Of a stretch of DNA of 64,000 bases, positions 28,226-36,254 are shown piece after piece. Source of the stretch: Chitinophagaceae bacterium (GTDB lineage: Bacteria > Bacteroidota > Bacteroidia > Chitinophagales > Chitinophagaceae). Position 1 is the stretch's first letter. Each line of letters opens with the position of its first letter. The notes below the pieces were generated by a model. It worked only from the letters and a program-made list of their open reading frames with translations, was not told the DNA's origin and searched no databases. The stretch lies in NCBI GenBank assembly GCA_016715365.1, contig JADKAM010000001.1, positions 124,001 to 188,000 of the forward strand. Reading direction: 5' to 3'. The translations under genes were made by a program, and so were the position numbers.

Positions 28226-28247
28226 CTTACTTTAAATTTTAAGGAAA

Positions 28248-28703
28248 TTAAAATCCTGATTTAATATAACTCCAGCCCTCTTCCTGCTTTGTTACAATTT
28301 CTATAATGCCTGCTTTTACAAAACCGGCTTCCCGTATAATTTTTTCTTTCGGAACATTTCTTTCGCTCATTGAAAATTCGCAGGCTACAAATTCAACGCC
28401 TTTCATTTTCATTTGCTGTATTTTTTCCTGTACAATTGTTTTACCTATTACCAACATGCCTAAGCCCGGCCCATGACAAACCACTTCTATTTTTGTACCG
28501 GGTGCAACTGATGTAATGTTATTCAACTGTTTCATCAAAGCTTTGTGGGCAAGGGTATCATCGGTTGTAAGTTGAAAAACAATTTTATGTTGTTGCTTTT
28601 CTGTTACTGCCGGTTCGCCCGCAGAAACCTGGGCCATTAGTTTTTTTGTGATAATTGTATTTACCATCACGAAAAACAACAGTGTTACAAATATTCTTTT
28701 CAT
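28248..28703 (-). CDS. Exported DsrE-family protein
   Basis: A 151-residue protein with a signal peptide and a DsrE/DsrF-like fold. HKIVFQLTTDDTLAHKALMK, KIEVVCHGPGLGML and GVEFVACEFSMSERN include two candidate sulfur-carrying cysteines. Cytoplasmic DsrE proteins pass persulfide sulfur. A periplasmic version next to SoxB-like and TsdA-like proteins may carry sulfur outside the membrane, since no SoxYZ is present; this is inference. It follows soxB-like by 14 bases. Confidence 0.78.
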   Translation of the reverse strand: MKRIFVTLLFFVMVNTIITKKLMAQVSAGEPAVTEKQQHKIVFQLTTDDTLAHKALMKQLNNITSVAPGTKIEVVCHGPGLGMLVIGKTIVQEKIQQMKMKGVEFVACEFSMSERNVPKEKIIREAGFVKAGIIEIVTKQEEGWSYIKSGF

Positions 28704-28717
28704 AGCTATATTTTTAA

Positions 28718-30406
28718 TTAATGAAACTGATAATCTACCCCGGTAACCTGGGTAAGTAATGTTTGCGGAGCATCCAGTATATCGGCATTCTCAGGCGGTG
28801 TTGGTGTAACCGGCGAATTGGCTGACAGGTATTCTCTCATAACAGAATGTAATGTATACTGCGTATTTGCTGCATTGGCAACATTCCTCATCCTGCAAAG
28901 CATATCACTGGGGTCGCCATCCCGTTCGCAGGCACATATCTTGTACATTTTGTCCAGGTCAAGCGGACTATTTGCAACAGATACAGTTTGTACTCTTTTA
29001 TCTTTTTCTGCAAAAGCATTAAAGGTTATTTTCATTCCCTTAAACTTTATCACCCAGCCACCAAAGCGTTCCGATGCATCTTTGGCAAAAACATTATGCA
29101 ATTCTTTTTCAAGCCATTCTTTAATTTGTTTGCCTGTCACCATTCCGGTTCTTACTGTACTATCCACCGGGAACATATCGTAAATATATCCGTCGGTAAT
29201 AGGTATGTTTCCTGTATGATCGGGTGTTGTGCGTGGCGGACAAAACCGAAATCCATTTGATAATACAATATCCATATCCGGCACTTTCCATTTCAATGCA
29301 TCGAGTATCATCGTATCGATGGTGTTTTCTACCACAAAATACCTGTACAACGGAATGGTGCTGTAACCTGCAATGGTATAAATATCTTTTTCAAAAGGCT
29401 GTTCATTGTTTTTAATTAAGGCTGCAATTTCTTTTGAAGGTTTGAATTTGTCTGCTGTTATTTCCACCAGTTCATATTCATCTTTTACCACTTTGCCATT
29501 TTGTATGGTAAGATTTAGTTTACCCACAAAAGAACCAAAAGCACCAGGCTCTACCACTTTACTGTATTTGCATTGAATGGGTTTTCTTACCCTTTCATGT
29601 GTATCGCCTCCAAGAATATAATCAACCCCTTCGCACTCCTCCTGGTTTGCTAAATGAATTTGTTGTGATAAACCAAGATGGGCAACAATTAAAACATAAG
29701 CACATTGTTCCTGGTTGCGTAATACATCTACATAATGCGCCAGGTTTTCTTCGGGCTTTGTGTAAATAATTCCTTTGCTGTAGTTGGGCGATTGGCGTAA
29801 CGGAACCAATGGATCGGTATATCCGATAAACCCAATTTTTACACCTTTAATATTCCAGATATAGTATGGAGGAAAAATCAGTTCCCCTTTTTTGCTCTCA
29901 CCTAAATCGTGATACATATTGGCACAAACCTTGGGCGCATTTAATGAACCCAATAAAGTTTGCATGGCTTTCTTGTAATAAATAACTTCCCAGTTTCCGG
30001 GCAAATACAGATCATAACCCAATGCATTTAAAATGGGCACCATAGCTTTACCGGTTGTTTTAACAGATAGTTCGCTGCCCTGGAACATATCGCCGGTATC
30101 AATTAAAAATGTATCCGGGTTTTTCTTTCTTGCATTTTGCAGGTAAGTAGCCAGGTGTGCATAGCCGCCCGTTTTGCGAAACACAGCTTTATCGTTTTCC
30201 CAAAACAATTCATCATGCGGATGAACCTGGCAATGTACATCGGTTGTTTGCAAAATAGAAATAGTAAAAGGTTTATTATCGGTGTATGCTTTATCCTTTA
30301 TAGCATTTTCTATTGATGCTGCACCGGCAACAATGGGAGAAGTTGTCAGCAATCCGGCACCACCCAGTGTACTTATTTTTTTTATAAAATCTCTTCTGTT
30401 GTTCAT
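28718..30406 (-). CDS. SoxB-like metallophosphoesterase / 5'-nucleotidase family, Tat-exported
   Basis: A 562-residue protein with a twin-arginine signal (NNRRDFIKK). The dinuclear-metal motifs are QTTDVHCQ, DTGDMFQG, GNWE (Trp in place of the His of 5'-nucleotidases, as in SoxB), VAHLGLSQ and GGDTHE; the 5'-nucleotidase C-domain follows. SoxB hydrolyses the sulfonate from SoxY-bound thiosulfate and uses a dimanganese centre. No SoxYZ or SoxXA gene is in the window, so the true substrate may differ. It starts 9 bases after the cytochrome gene. A plain 5'-nucleotidase is the main alternative. Confidence 0.75.
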   Translation of the reverse strand: MNNRRDFIKKISTLGGAGLLTTSPIVAGAASIENAIKDKAYTDNKPFTISILQTTDVHCQVHPHDELFWENDKAVFRKTGGYAHLATYLQNARKKNPDTFLIDTGDMFQGSELSVKTTGKAMVPILNALGYDLYLPGNWEVIYYKKAMQTLLGSLNAPKVCANMYHDLGESKKGELIFPPYYIWNIKGVKIGFIGYTDPLVPLRQSPNYSKGIIYTKPEENLAHYVDVLRNQEQCAYVLIVAHLGLSQQIHLANQEECEGVDYILGGDTHERVRKPIQCKYSKVVEPGAFGSFVGKLNLTIQNGKVVKDEYELVEITADKFKPSKEIAALIKNNEQPFEKDIYTIAGYSTIPLYRYFVVENTIDTMILDALKWKVPDMDIVLSNGFRFCPPRTTPDHTGNIPITDGYIYDMFPVDSTVRTGMVTGKQIKEWLEKELHNVFAKDASERFGGWVIKFKGMKITFNAFAEKDKRVQTVSVANSPLDLDKMYKICACERDGDPSDMLCRMRNVANAANTQYTLHSVMREYLSANSPVTPTPPENADILDAPQTLLTQVTGVDYQFH

Positions 30407-30415
30407 ATGGCAGGT

Positions 30416-31504
30416 TTAATTTTTTACAACAGAAGCTTTTTGTTTAGCAGCCTCTTCTTTTTTCTTTTGTTCTTCCACAATGGGTTTAAAAGGCCCATAC
30501 TTGTGTTGCTTCTCAGTAAATACATCTGCATAAGGGCCAAAGGGATGATCAGCCGGTTTTTTTGAAATATCGGGCCAGTCTTTTGGAACACCAATGTGCG
30601 GCCTTTTTTGTGAGATCACAAATGCAGCTACATCCCATGCTTCTTCATCAGAAAGTTGCGGGCTGTGAAAAGTTGTTCCCTGCGGCATATTATACTTTAC
30701 ATATTTTGCAAAGTTGCTGATGCGGTATAAACCGGCACCATCATTAAAACTATTGTTGCCCCATAAAGCCGGATAAGTGTATTCAGTTTTATCGGCATTA
30801 AAAACCCCTTCGCCATTTGCCTGGTGGCAGCTTTGGCATTTTGTGGTATAAACAGTCATTCCCTTTTCGGGATCAGCTGCACGGTCGAGCCAGGCAAGAT
30901 CTTTAAAGCCGGAGCCCACAGCTTTTTTACCTTTCTCTACATTAGATCCTACAAATTTGATGTATGCAACAATGGCCTGCATTTCTTTTCCTGCTGTATC
31001 AATTGCCTTTCCGTTTAAACTTCTTTCAAAACAATCATTCACTCTTTTATAAATATTTTCTGTGCTTCCGCTTCTTGCCCTGAATTTTGGATAAAGTGAA
31101 GCAACCGAACCATAGTTATTGCCAAAAACAGCTGTGCCTGCCTGCAGGTGGCAGTTCTGACAATTTAAACCATTCGTTATTTTTAGTACCGAACCATTGG
31201 GGCCAAGGTATTTGGCTGTGTGTGCAATTAATTCCTGGCCATACACTACCTGTTGTTTTTGTTTGGCATCCGTAATGGTATTCATATCAGGTGCTGTCCA
31301 GTAATTTGTTGTATCAGTTTTTACAGCATCAGCAGAAGCCGCTACATTTTGTGTTTGGGTTTCCGGCTTGCCGGCCTCGCCTTTATAAAATAAAATAAAT
31401 GGGATGGCAACAATGGTAATTACCAATACCACAATTACCAATAGTAATTTATTGATTATAGAAACCAGTCCCTCGGTTCTTTTGTCTTCCTGTTCGTTGT
31501 ACAT
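30416..31504 (-). CDS. Membrane-anchored diheme cytochrome c, TsdA-like thiosulfate dehydrogenase
   Basis: A 362-residue protein with one N-terminal membrane anchor (about 17-40) and two haem c sites: CQNCH (115-119) and CQSCH (223-227). NGLNCQNCHLQAGT, YPKFRARSG, a conserved-looking Cys158 in NDCFERSLNGK, and PALWGNNSFNDGAG match TsdA, which couples two thiosulfates to tetrathionate. The C-terminal tail is Lys/Glu-rich. It lies in an operon with SoxB-like, YeeE-type and rhodanese genes. The direction of the reaction (thiosulfate oxidation or tetrathionate reduction) cannot be told. Confidence 0.8.
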   Translation of the reverse strand: MYNEQEDKRTEGLVSIINKLLLVIVVLVITIVAIPFILFYKGEAGKPETQTQNVAASADAVKTDTTNYWTAPDMNTITDAKQKQQVVYGQELIAHTAKYLGPNGSVLKITNGLNCQNCHLQAGTAVFGNNYGSVASLYPKFRARSGSTENIYKRVNDCFERSLNGKAIDTAGKEMQAIVAYIKFVGSNVEKGKKAVGSGFKDLAWLDRAADPEKGMTVYTTKCQSCHQANGEGVFNADKTEYTYPALWGNNSFNDGAGLYRISNFAKYVKYNMPQGTTFHSPQLSDEEAWDVAAFVISQKRPHIGVPKDWPDISKKPADHPFGPYADVFTEKQHKYGPFKPIVEEQKKKEEAAKQKASVVKN

Positions 31505-31521
31505 AAAGAATCGTTTTAAAA

Positions 31522-31935
31522 TTAATGAGGTAATTTATCCTTAATCAATCCATACAGGTAAGTGCCAACAAGGGCAAACAGAAATACGATCGTCATGGTT
31601 AAAAAGCCGTAGCCAATATTAACTACCATGGGCCCGGGGCAGGCGCCACTTAATGCCCAGCCTAATCCAAAAATGATTCCTCCTAAAAGATACCTTATAA
31701 TAGATTTTTCTTTGGGATAAAACGAAATGGGGTTGCCATGAAAATCTCTTATTTTAAATTTCTTGATCAGGGCTACACCAATAACACCTAATGTAACAGC
31801 CGTACCAATAATACCATACATATGAAAAGCCTGGAAACGAAACATCTCCTGTATTCTGAACCAGGAAATGGCTTCTGACTTTGCCATTACAATTCCAAAA
31901 ACAATTCCGAGTATGAGAAATTTTATGAACTTCAT
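31522..31935 (-). CDS. YeeE/YedE family transporter, small half
   Basis: A 137-residue membrane protein with about four hydrophobic segments and the motif SGACPGPMVV, which carries the conserved Cys of YeeE/YedE sulfur transporters. It corresponds to half of a TsuA-type thiosulfate transporter. The other half is the next gene upstream (gap 4 bases), so the pair probably forms one channel. Confidence 0.85.
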   Translation of the reverse strand: MKFIKFLILGIVFGIVMAKSEAISWFRIQEMFRFQAFHMYGIIGTAVTLGVIGVALIKKFKIRDFHGNPISFYPKEKSIIRYLLGGIIFGLGWALSGACPGPMVVNIGYGFLTMTIVFLFALVGTYLYGLIKDKLPH

Positions 31936-31939
31936 CTGA

Positions 31940-32497
31940 TTAAAATATTAAAGGGAGAATTAAAAAAGTCATTGCCAGGCCGCCAATAAAAAAGCCCATC
32001 ACTGCAATAAGAGAAGGCACCTGCAGATCAGACAAGCCACTGATTGCATGACCGGAAGTGCAGCCTCCGGCGTAGCGTGAACCAAAGCCTACCATTAAAC
32101 CACCCAAGGCCAATACCAGGAAACCTTTTACAGAAAGTATGGCATCCAGGCTAAATAACTCGGCAGGTTGTAAAGATGCCGGTGCCGCAATACCCAGCTT
32201 TGCTAAATCGCTGATGGTATCTGCAGAGATCTGAACAGGCAGATCGGTTGACAGAAATTGCTTTGCAATAAAACCGCCGATAATTGCACCAACTAAAAAA
32301 ACTAAATTCCATACCTGGGTTTTCCATTTAAAATCAAAGAATTTTGTTTTTTTGCCGGCTCCTGCAGCAGCACAAATGGTTCTTAAATTAGAAGAAAACC
32401 CAAATGACTGTCCGAAGTACAAAAGAAAAAACATGATACCTGCTATCATGGCTCCAGAAAACCACCACGACCAGGTTTGTGTAATCAACGCTTTCAT
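31940..32497 (-). CDS. YeeE/YedE family transporter, large half
   Basis: A 185-residue membrane protein with GSRYAGGCTSGHAISG, the Cys motif of YeeE/YedE proteins, and about five membrane segments. Together with the downstream small half it resembles a split YeeE/YedE thiosulfate or sulfur-compound transporter. It follows the universal stress gene by 7 bases. Confidence 0.85.
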   Translation of the reverse strand: MKALITQTWSWWFSGAMIAGIMFFLLYFGQSFGFSSNLRTICAAAGAGKKTKFFDFKWKTQVWNLVFLVGAIIGGFIAKQFLSTDLPVQISADTISDLAKLGIAAPASLQPAELFSLDAILSVKGFLVLALGGLMVGFGSRYAGGCTSGHAISGLSDLQVPSLIAVMGFFIGGLAMTFLILPLIF

Positions 32498-32504
32498 ATT
32501 TTTT

Positions 32505-33341
32505 TTAATTGTTTAGATGAAATGAAATAATAGGTTTGAATAAATGGTTGATCAGTTTTTCAGTTGCACTCTGGTGAAAAACCCCGCCCTTGCCATGTGT
32601 GCCTATACAAATAATATCCATATTAATCATCTGGTTAAAATGTATAACCCCGTTCTCAACATCTTTATCATTTATTAAATGGCATTCAAAATTTTCAATA
32701 TTATTGAGCGTTGCAAACTTTTTCATATTGCTTTCAACAGATATTTTTTCTGCATCCACATTTCCGGAAGTAATCTGCAGCAGGTGAAGCTTTGTACCAA
32801 ATGCGGCAATCAGTTTATGCATCAGCTTTAAATCTTCCTGAACCGGATTACTGAAATTGTGTACCAGCAAAATATTTTGGATGACCAGGTCAGAACGGTC
32901 GCACATTAATGAAAGCAAAGGCGTTTTTGATCTGCGTGCAATAATTTGTGTTTCGGAACCCGAAAGTTTTTCTTTAATACCCCAGGCGCCTTTGGTGCCC
33001 ATAACAATCATATCAAAATGATTGGCCTCCGAAAAATTTATAATGGCATCGGTAAGTTTTCCTAATACCAGGTTTGTTTGAATATGGCTGCCATACAATA
33101 TTTTTAGATTGGCAAGCTTTCGCTCTGCAATTTCCTGCTGCTTAATTACATAGTTCACATCAATTTCGCCACAGGTTTGAATATTGCCGCCTTCATCCAT
33201 GGTTACCGTATCCGGCACATCCAACACATGCAGGAAGTGAATTTCGGTGGGAGTTTTTTCTTCCAGTTTTTTTACCATCAGGTAAGCAAACTCAGCCTGC
33301 ACAGAGAAATCTGTTGGTATCAGTATTTTTAAACTTTCCAT
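32505..33341 (-). CDS. Universal stress protein, two Usp domains
   Basis: A 278-residue cytoplasmic protein with two UspA domains. The first has ILIPTDFSVQAEFAY and the ATP-type loop MGTKGAWGIKEKLSGS; the second ends GTHGKGGVFHQSATEKL. Usp proteins act in stress survival; no sulfur role is known from sequence. It lies inside the sulfur operon. Confidence 0.88.
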   Translation of the reverse strand: MESLKILIPTDFSVQAEFAYLMVKKLEEKTPTEIHFLHVLDVPDTVTMDEGGNIQTCGEIDVNYVIKQQEIAERKLANLKILYGSHIQTNLVLGKLTDAIINFSEANHFDMIVMGTKGAWGIKEKLSGSETQIIARRSKTPLLSLMCDRSDLVIQNILLVHNFSNPVQEDLKLMHKLIAAFGTKLHLLQITSGNVDAEKISVESNMKKFATLNNIENFECHLINDKDVENGVIHFNQMINMDIICIGTHGKGGVFHQSATEKLINHLFKPIISFHLNN

Positions 33342-33365
33342 ACATTTTAAATTACAAATTTTAAA

Positions 33366-33728
33366 CTACTTACAGTCAATATTCTGCCAGGCGCCTTTGT
33401 TTTCAACATTTTTAATCCCCGCCTGTTCAAGCATTTCCTTGGCTATACCAGCCCTGCTGCCACTGCGGCAAACTAAAACAATTTTATCGTAGGCTTTTAA
33501 TGTTTCTATTTTTTTATCCAGGTCGGCTAAGGGATAATTAACGCTGCAGTTTGCATGGCCATCATTTACCCATTCATCAACCGTTCTTACATCTACAATA
33601 ATTGTTTTTGCAATGGCTGTATCAATGGAATTTGTTTCAGTTACATTTGATTCCTCATTGCGGTTTGTGCACGACAATAAACCAAACATCAGTGTAACTG
33701 CAACAAGACTCAATTTAAAGTATTTCAT
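33366..33728 (-). CDS. Rhodanese-domain lipoprotein
   Basis: A 120-residue lipoprotein (lipobox LLSC, Cys20) with a single rhodanese domain. The active-site loop CRSGSR has its catalytic Cys at about 87. Rhodaneses move sulfane sulfur between thiosulfate, persulfides and acceptors. This one acts outside the cytoplasm. Its ATG overlaps the stop of the preceding rhodanese by 4 bases. Confidence 0.9.
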   Translation of the reverse strand: MKYFKLSLVAVTLMFGLLSCTNRNEESNVTETNSIDTAIAKTIIVDVRTVDEWVNDGHANCSVNYPLADLDKKIETLKAYDKIVLVCRSGSRAGIAKEMLEQAGIKNVENKGAWQNIDCK

Positions 33729-34036
33729 TGTACATACTGGTTTACATTATTCCAGGTGCCGCCGTTTACCACGTTGGTAAATCCATTTTGCTCCAGGATA
33801 GATTTTGCCATGCTGCTTCTGTTACCACTCCTACAAAATACAATAATATTTTTTTTGTTTTTAAATTTTGCCAGCTGATGTGTAATACTGTCTAATGGAA
33901 TATTAACCGATCCTTTTACATGGCCCGAATTAAATTCTCCGGGTGATCTTACATCTACTAAAAATGCGCCTTCTGCAATGGTGGCTTTAATATCTACTTT
34001 GGGACCACTACCAAATAACTGTTGTAAAATGTTCAT
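33725..34036 (-). CDS. Cytoplasmic rhodanese-domain protein
   Basis: A 103-residue single-domain rhodanese without a signal peptide. The active-site loop is CRSGNRS (Cys68), with VDVRSPGEF near the N-terminus. It is paired with the exported rhodanese by a 4-base overlap, giving sulfurtransferase activity on both sides of the membrane. Confidence 0.9.
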   Translation of the reverse strand: MNILQQLFGSGPKVDIKATIAEGAFLVDVRSPGEFNSGHVKGSVNIPLDSITHQLAKFKNKKNIIVFCRSGNRSSMAKSILEQNGFTNVVNGGTWNNVNQYVQ

Positions 34037-34047
34037 TTTTTTATTTT

Positions 34048-34344
34048 TTAAACTGTGAATTTTTTTATTACGCCAACCAATCCTGCTTTTGGCACTACGC
34101 CACTTTGTCTCCAGAGCGGTTTGCCATTTTTAAAAAGTATCAATGTAGGTACACCCTGCACCTGGTATTCCTGTGCGGCCTGCGGGCTTTTATCTACATC
34201 TACCTTAATGATGGTGACCGCATCGCCAATTTCTTTTTTTACATCTTTAAGTATAGGTGCCATCATTTTGCAGGGGCCGCACCACTCAGCAAAAAAATCA
34301 ACCAGTACCGGTTTATCTGTATTTATGATCTCGTTAAATGTCAT
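34048..34344 (-). CDS. Thioredoxin
   Basis: A 98-residue thioredoxin with the active site WCGPCK (Cys22, Cys25) and the cis-Pro motif QGVPTLILF. It probably supplies reducing power to rhodanese or persulfide intermediates in this operon. It overlaps the stop of the DUF6132-like gene by 11 bases. Confidence 0.92.
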   Translation of the reverse strand: MTFNEIINTDKPVLVDFFAEWCGPCKMMAPILKDVKKEIGDAVTIIKVDVDKSPQAAQEYQVQGVPTLILFKNGKPLWRQSGVVPKAGLVGVIKKFTV

Positions 34345-34570
34345 GATTATTTTCTCCTTCTTTTATAATTTCTTTTTTCTTTTCTTTTTTAAAGATCCCA
34401 AACAGTAACGAACCCATCATAGCTCCGTAAAGGGTACTGTTAATTGGTTTGGATGTGATCATGCAGGTGCCGGATGCACAACCAACCTGTTGCCAGTAAA
34501 TATACCCTGCAAGGGCACCAACGGCAGCACCAATAAAATACAGGGCATTATTTTTAAACCACTTCTTCAT
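34334..34570 (-). CDS. Small membrane protein, DUF6132-like
   Basis: A 78-residue protein starting at ATG 34570 (MKKWFKNNALYFIGAAVGAL) with two hydrophobic segments and a Cys pair between them (GCASGTCMITSKP). This matches small DUF6132-type proteins found beside rhodaneses and thioredoxins in Bacteroidota. Function unknown. It overlaps both neighbours (17 and 11 bases), which suggests translational coupling. Confidence 0.7.
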   Translation of the reverse strand: MKKWFKNNALYFIGAAVGALAGYIYWQQVGCASGTCMITSKPINSTLYGAMMGSLLFGIFKKEKKKEIIKEGENNHDI

Positions 34571-34790
34571 AAATAATATCTTTTGTTGTATCCTGATTTT
34601 TTTTAGGTGGGGCAGCGCAGCCAGCCGTGCCGCAACAACCAACATTAAAAACCGGCATTGCTGTAAATACAATGCCTGCAAATGCAAACAGCATATCTTT
34701 TGCTATTACAGCCTGCACCAATATGGCAATACCCATTGCCAGGCGCAGGAACCTCATTAATGTCCAGTTTGAAAGAATCGTTTGTTTCAT
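34554..34790 (-). CDS. Small membrane protein with Cys-Cys motif, first gene of the sulfur operon
   Basis: A 78-residue protein with hydrophobic segments (RLAMGIAILVQAVIA and DMLFAFAGIVFTAMPVF) and a Cys-rich loop GCCGTAGC near the end. It resembles DUF2892/YgaP-type membrane domains that occur with rhodaneses. It is the first gene of a leftward run of 13 genes, and the promoter with a Crp/Fnr-type box lies just upstream. Confidence 0.68.
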   Translation of the reverse strand: MKQTILSNWTLMRFLRLAMGIAILVQAVIAKDMLFAFAGIVFTAMPVFNVGCCGTAGCAAPPKKNQDTTKDIIYEEVV

Positions 34791-34808
34791 AGTTTCAATT
34801 TATTAATG

Positions 34809-34852
34809 CAAATGTAAATGCAGCAAGGCGGTGTTTGAGTAACAAAGGTTAC
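34809..34852 (-). promoter_or_regulatory. Crp/Fnr-type box plus -7 element, main sulfur operon
   Basis: On the minus strand GTAACCTTTGTTAC (34852-34839), a perfect 5+4+5 palindrome, is followed by 22 bases and TACATTTG (34816-34809), a perfect Bacteroidota -7 element. This puts the palindrome centre near -40 from the start, the class II activator position. The ATG follows at 34790. Confidence 0.72.
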
Positions 34853-34944
34853 ATATGAGCCGGATATGCTGTCATCGCCTGTAACAGGTTTACTTAGTAT
34901 AGTCAGAGGAATTAAAAGAAGGTGTTAATTTTCAAAAAAACGGA

Positions 34945-35271
34945 TTATTCATCGTCTGATTCCCAAGTCAGTTTATAATCTCCAATGTGTTTTTCACTGT
35001 CTCTCAGACTTTGTTTTTGCCTAAAGTATTTTATAATTCCGATTGTTAAGATGCATAGGGCTATGGCCCAAAAAACAATTTCGATCCATACCCCGTAGTT
35101 TACCTTTAAAAGGGTATTAACCGACATGCCGGCAATTGAAAAATACAATGCTGTTCTTATAAAAGATAAAAGCGTGGTATCGTTGCTCATGGATGTTCTT
35201 TGCAAAGCCAGCCGCTCCCGCAGGATAAGATCTTTATTGATATTATTGTTTGTCTGAGTGTTCATATCCAT
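34945..35271 (-). CDS. DUF202 / YidH family membrane protein
   Basis: A 108-residue protein with RERLALQRTSMSNDTTLLSFIRT, the DUF202 motif before the first membrane segment, and a second segment near the C-terminus. Function unknown. It is a separate transcription unit between two sulfur operons. Confidence 0.85.
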   Translation of the reverse strand: MDMNTQTNNNINKDLILRERLALQRTSMSNDTTLLSFIRTALYFSIAGMSVNTLLKVNYGVWIEIVFWAIALCILTIGIIKYFRQKQSLRDSEKHIGDYKLTWESDDE

Positions 35272-35316
35272 TATTTAATAAGTGAACTAAGTAAGCCAAT
35301 AACAATACAAATATCG

Positions 35317-35330
35317 GCTACATTTGTTAC
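35317..35330 (-). promoter_or_regulatory. Degenerate Crp/Fnr-type box before DUF202 gene
   Basis: GTAACAAATGTAGC on the minus strand has one good half site and one with a mismatch. A GATATTTG element follows after only one base, so the 22-base spacing of the other sites is absent. If real it would overlap the core promoter and could repress. Confidence 0.3.
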
Positions 35331-35336
35331 AAACTA

Positions 35337-35361
35337 AAAGAGCAGCTACTGGCTGCTCTTT
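35337..35361 (-). terminator. Terminator after DsrE gene
   Basis: AAAGAGCAGC and GCTGCTCTTT pair across a 5-base loop, and the minus-strand stem is followed by TAGTTTG. It lies 55 bases after the dsrE stop and ends the OsmC-SQR-TusE-DsrE operon. Confidence 0.75.
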
Positions 35362-35415
35362 ACATCAAACGGTATTGAATTCTTTTCTGTAAAAAAGGGT
35401 GTTACTTATTTCCGT

Positions 35416-35907
35416 TTACACAAACAGCATATGCACACCTTCGCCCTGGCTCTGCTTATAAAAATCGCCTACGGTAATTACTGCATCAACGCCTTCATAT
35501 AAATCTTCCTTCTTGTAATGAAACATATCCATGGCCAATTTGCAAGCCCATAACTTTACGCCTGATGCGGTGAGGATATCTAAAAATTCATGCACATCGG
35601 GCATATCAATTTTTTCCATTTCCTTTTTCATCATACTGCTTGCCAATGCTTCCATACCAGGTAAACCGCCCAGCATGGTTGGCATGTGCATGGCAGGATT
35701 ACCTACTGTAGCCACATGCAGGTGTTCCAGTTTCTTTTTATGAACTGCTTCCAGTCCGAAAAAAGTAAAAAATATTTCTGCTTCTATTCCTTCCATACGG
35801 GCTCCGTTGGCCAATACAAAAGCTGCATATACATTCTCCAATGTTCCTTTTGATAAGATGATCATCATCTTTTTTATTGCTCCGTTATCTTCACTCATAA
35901 TTGACAA
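35416..35907 (-). CDS. DsrE-family protein (DsrE2/DrsH-like)
   Basis: A 163-residue cytoplasmic protein. MMIILSKGTLENVYAAFVLA is the DsrE/DrsH opening, and GVKLWACKLAMDMF carries a conserved Cys likely to hold persulfide. It lies 11 bases after the TusE-like gene. DsrE-like proteins pass sulfur to or from TusE/DsrC or rhodanese partners. Confidence 0.85.
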   Translation of the reverse strand: MSIMSEDNGAIKKMMIILSKGTLENVYAAFVLANGARMEGIEAEIFFTFFGLEAVHKKKLEHLHVATVGNPAMHMPTMLGGLPGMEALASSMMKKEMEKIDMPDVHEFLDILTASGVKLWACKLAMDMFHYKKEDLYEGVDAVITVGDFYKQSQGEGVHMLFV

Positions 35908-35918
35908 ATTTTAATTGA

Positions 35919-36227
35919 TTAAATACAACTGGCTGGCTTTGGTATGCCTGCAATTTTTGTTGCGGTTTTTAAAGGTGCGTTTGGAAATAACTGGTAGAAC
36001 TCTTTGATATCAGTTACACCACTCTTACCAATACGCCTGATGCTGAGTGCTACCTGGTTCTTTTGTTCGTTTTGCAGATACTTTAATATTTCCCAATGCC
36101 TAGCACTTAAAGGAACGTTGGCTTCAGCAGCAAGTGCTTCCCCTACCTGTTCATCCCACTGGCTAAAATCAGTTAAGTATCCTTCTTCATTTACGGTAAT
36201 GTTTTTACCTGCTATTATTTTTTCCAT
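35919..36227 (-). CDS. TusE/DsrC/DsvC family sulfur-relay protein, single cysteine
   Basis: A 102-residue protein ending IPKPASCI, the flexible C-terminal arm with the conserved penultimate Cys. The second Cys of true DsrC, about ten residues before it, is absent (TATKIAG here), so it is of the one-Cys TusE type and cannot form the DsrC intramolecular disulfide. Conserved HWEILKYLQ is present. It is flanked by SQR and DsrE, which suggests sulfur transfer from sulfide oxidation. Confidence 0.88.
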   Translation of the reverse strand: MEKIIAGKNITVNEEGYLTDFSQWDEQVGEALAAEANVPLSARHWEILKYLQNEQKNQVALSIRRIGKSGVTDIKEFYQLFPNAPLKTATKIAGIPKPASCI

Positions 36228-36254
36228 GATTTTTTATTTTAAAGATTTAATAAT

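Noticed and set aside
26163..34790. Classical Sox thiosulfate-oxidation cluster
   Set aside because: Only a SoxB-like protein is present; SoxXA, SoxYZ and SoxCD are missing, so the Sox pathway name is not justified.
35317..35330. Tenth member of the sulfur regulon before DUF202
   Set aside because: Half site mismatched and the 22-base spacing to a -7 element is absent; kept as a low-confidence feature only.
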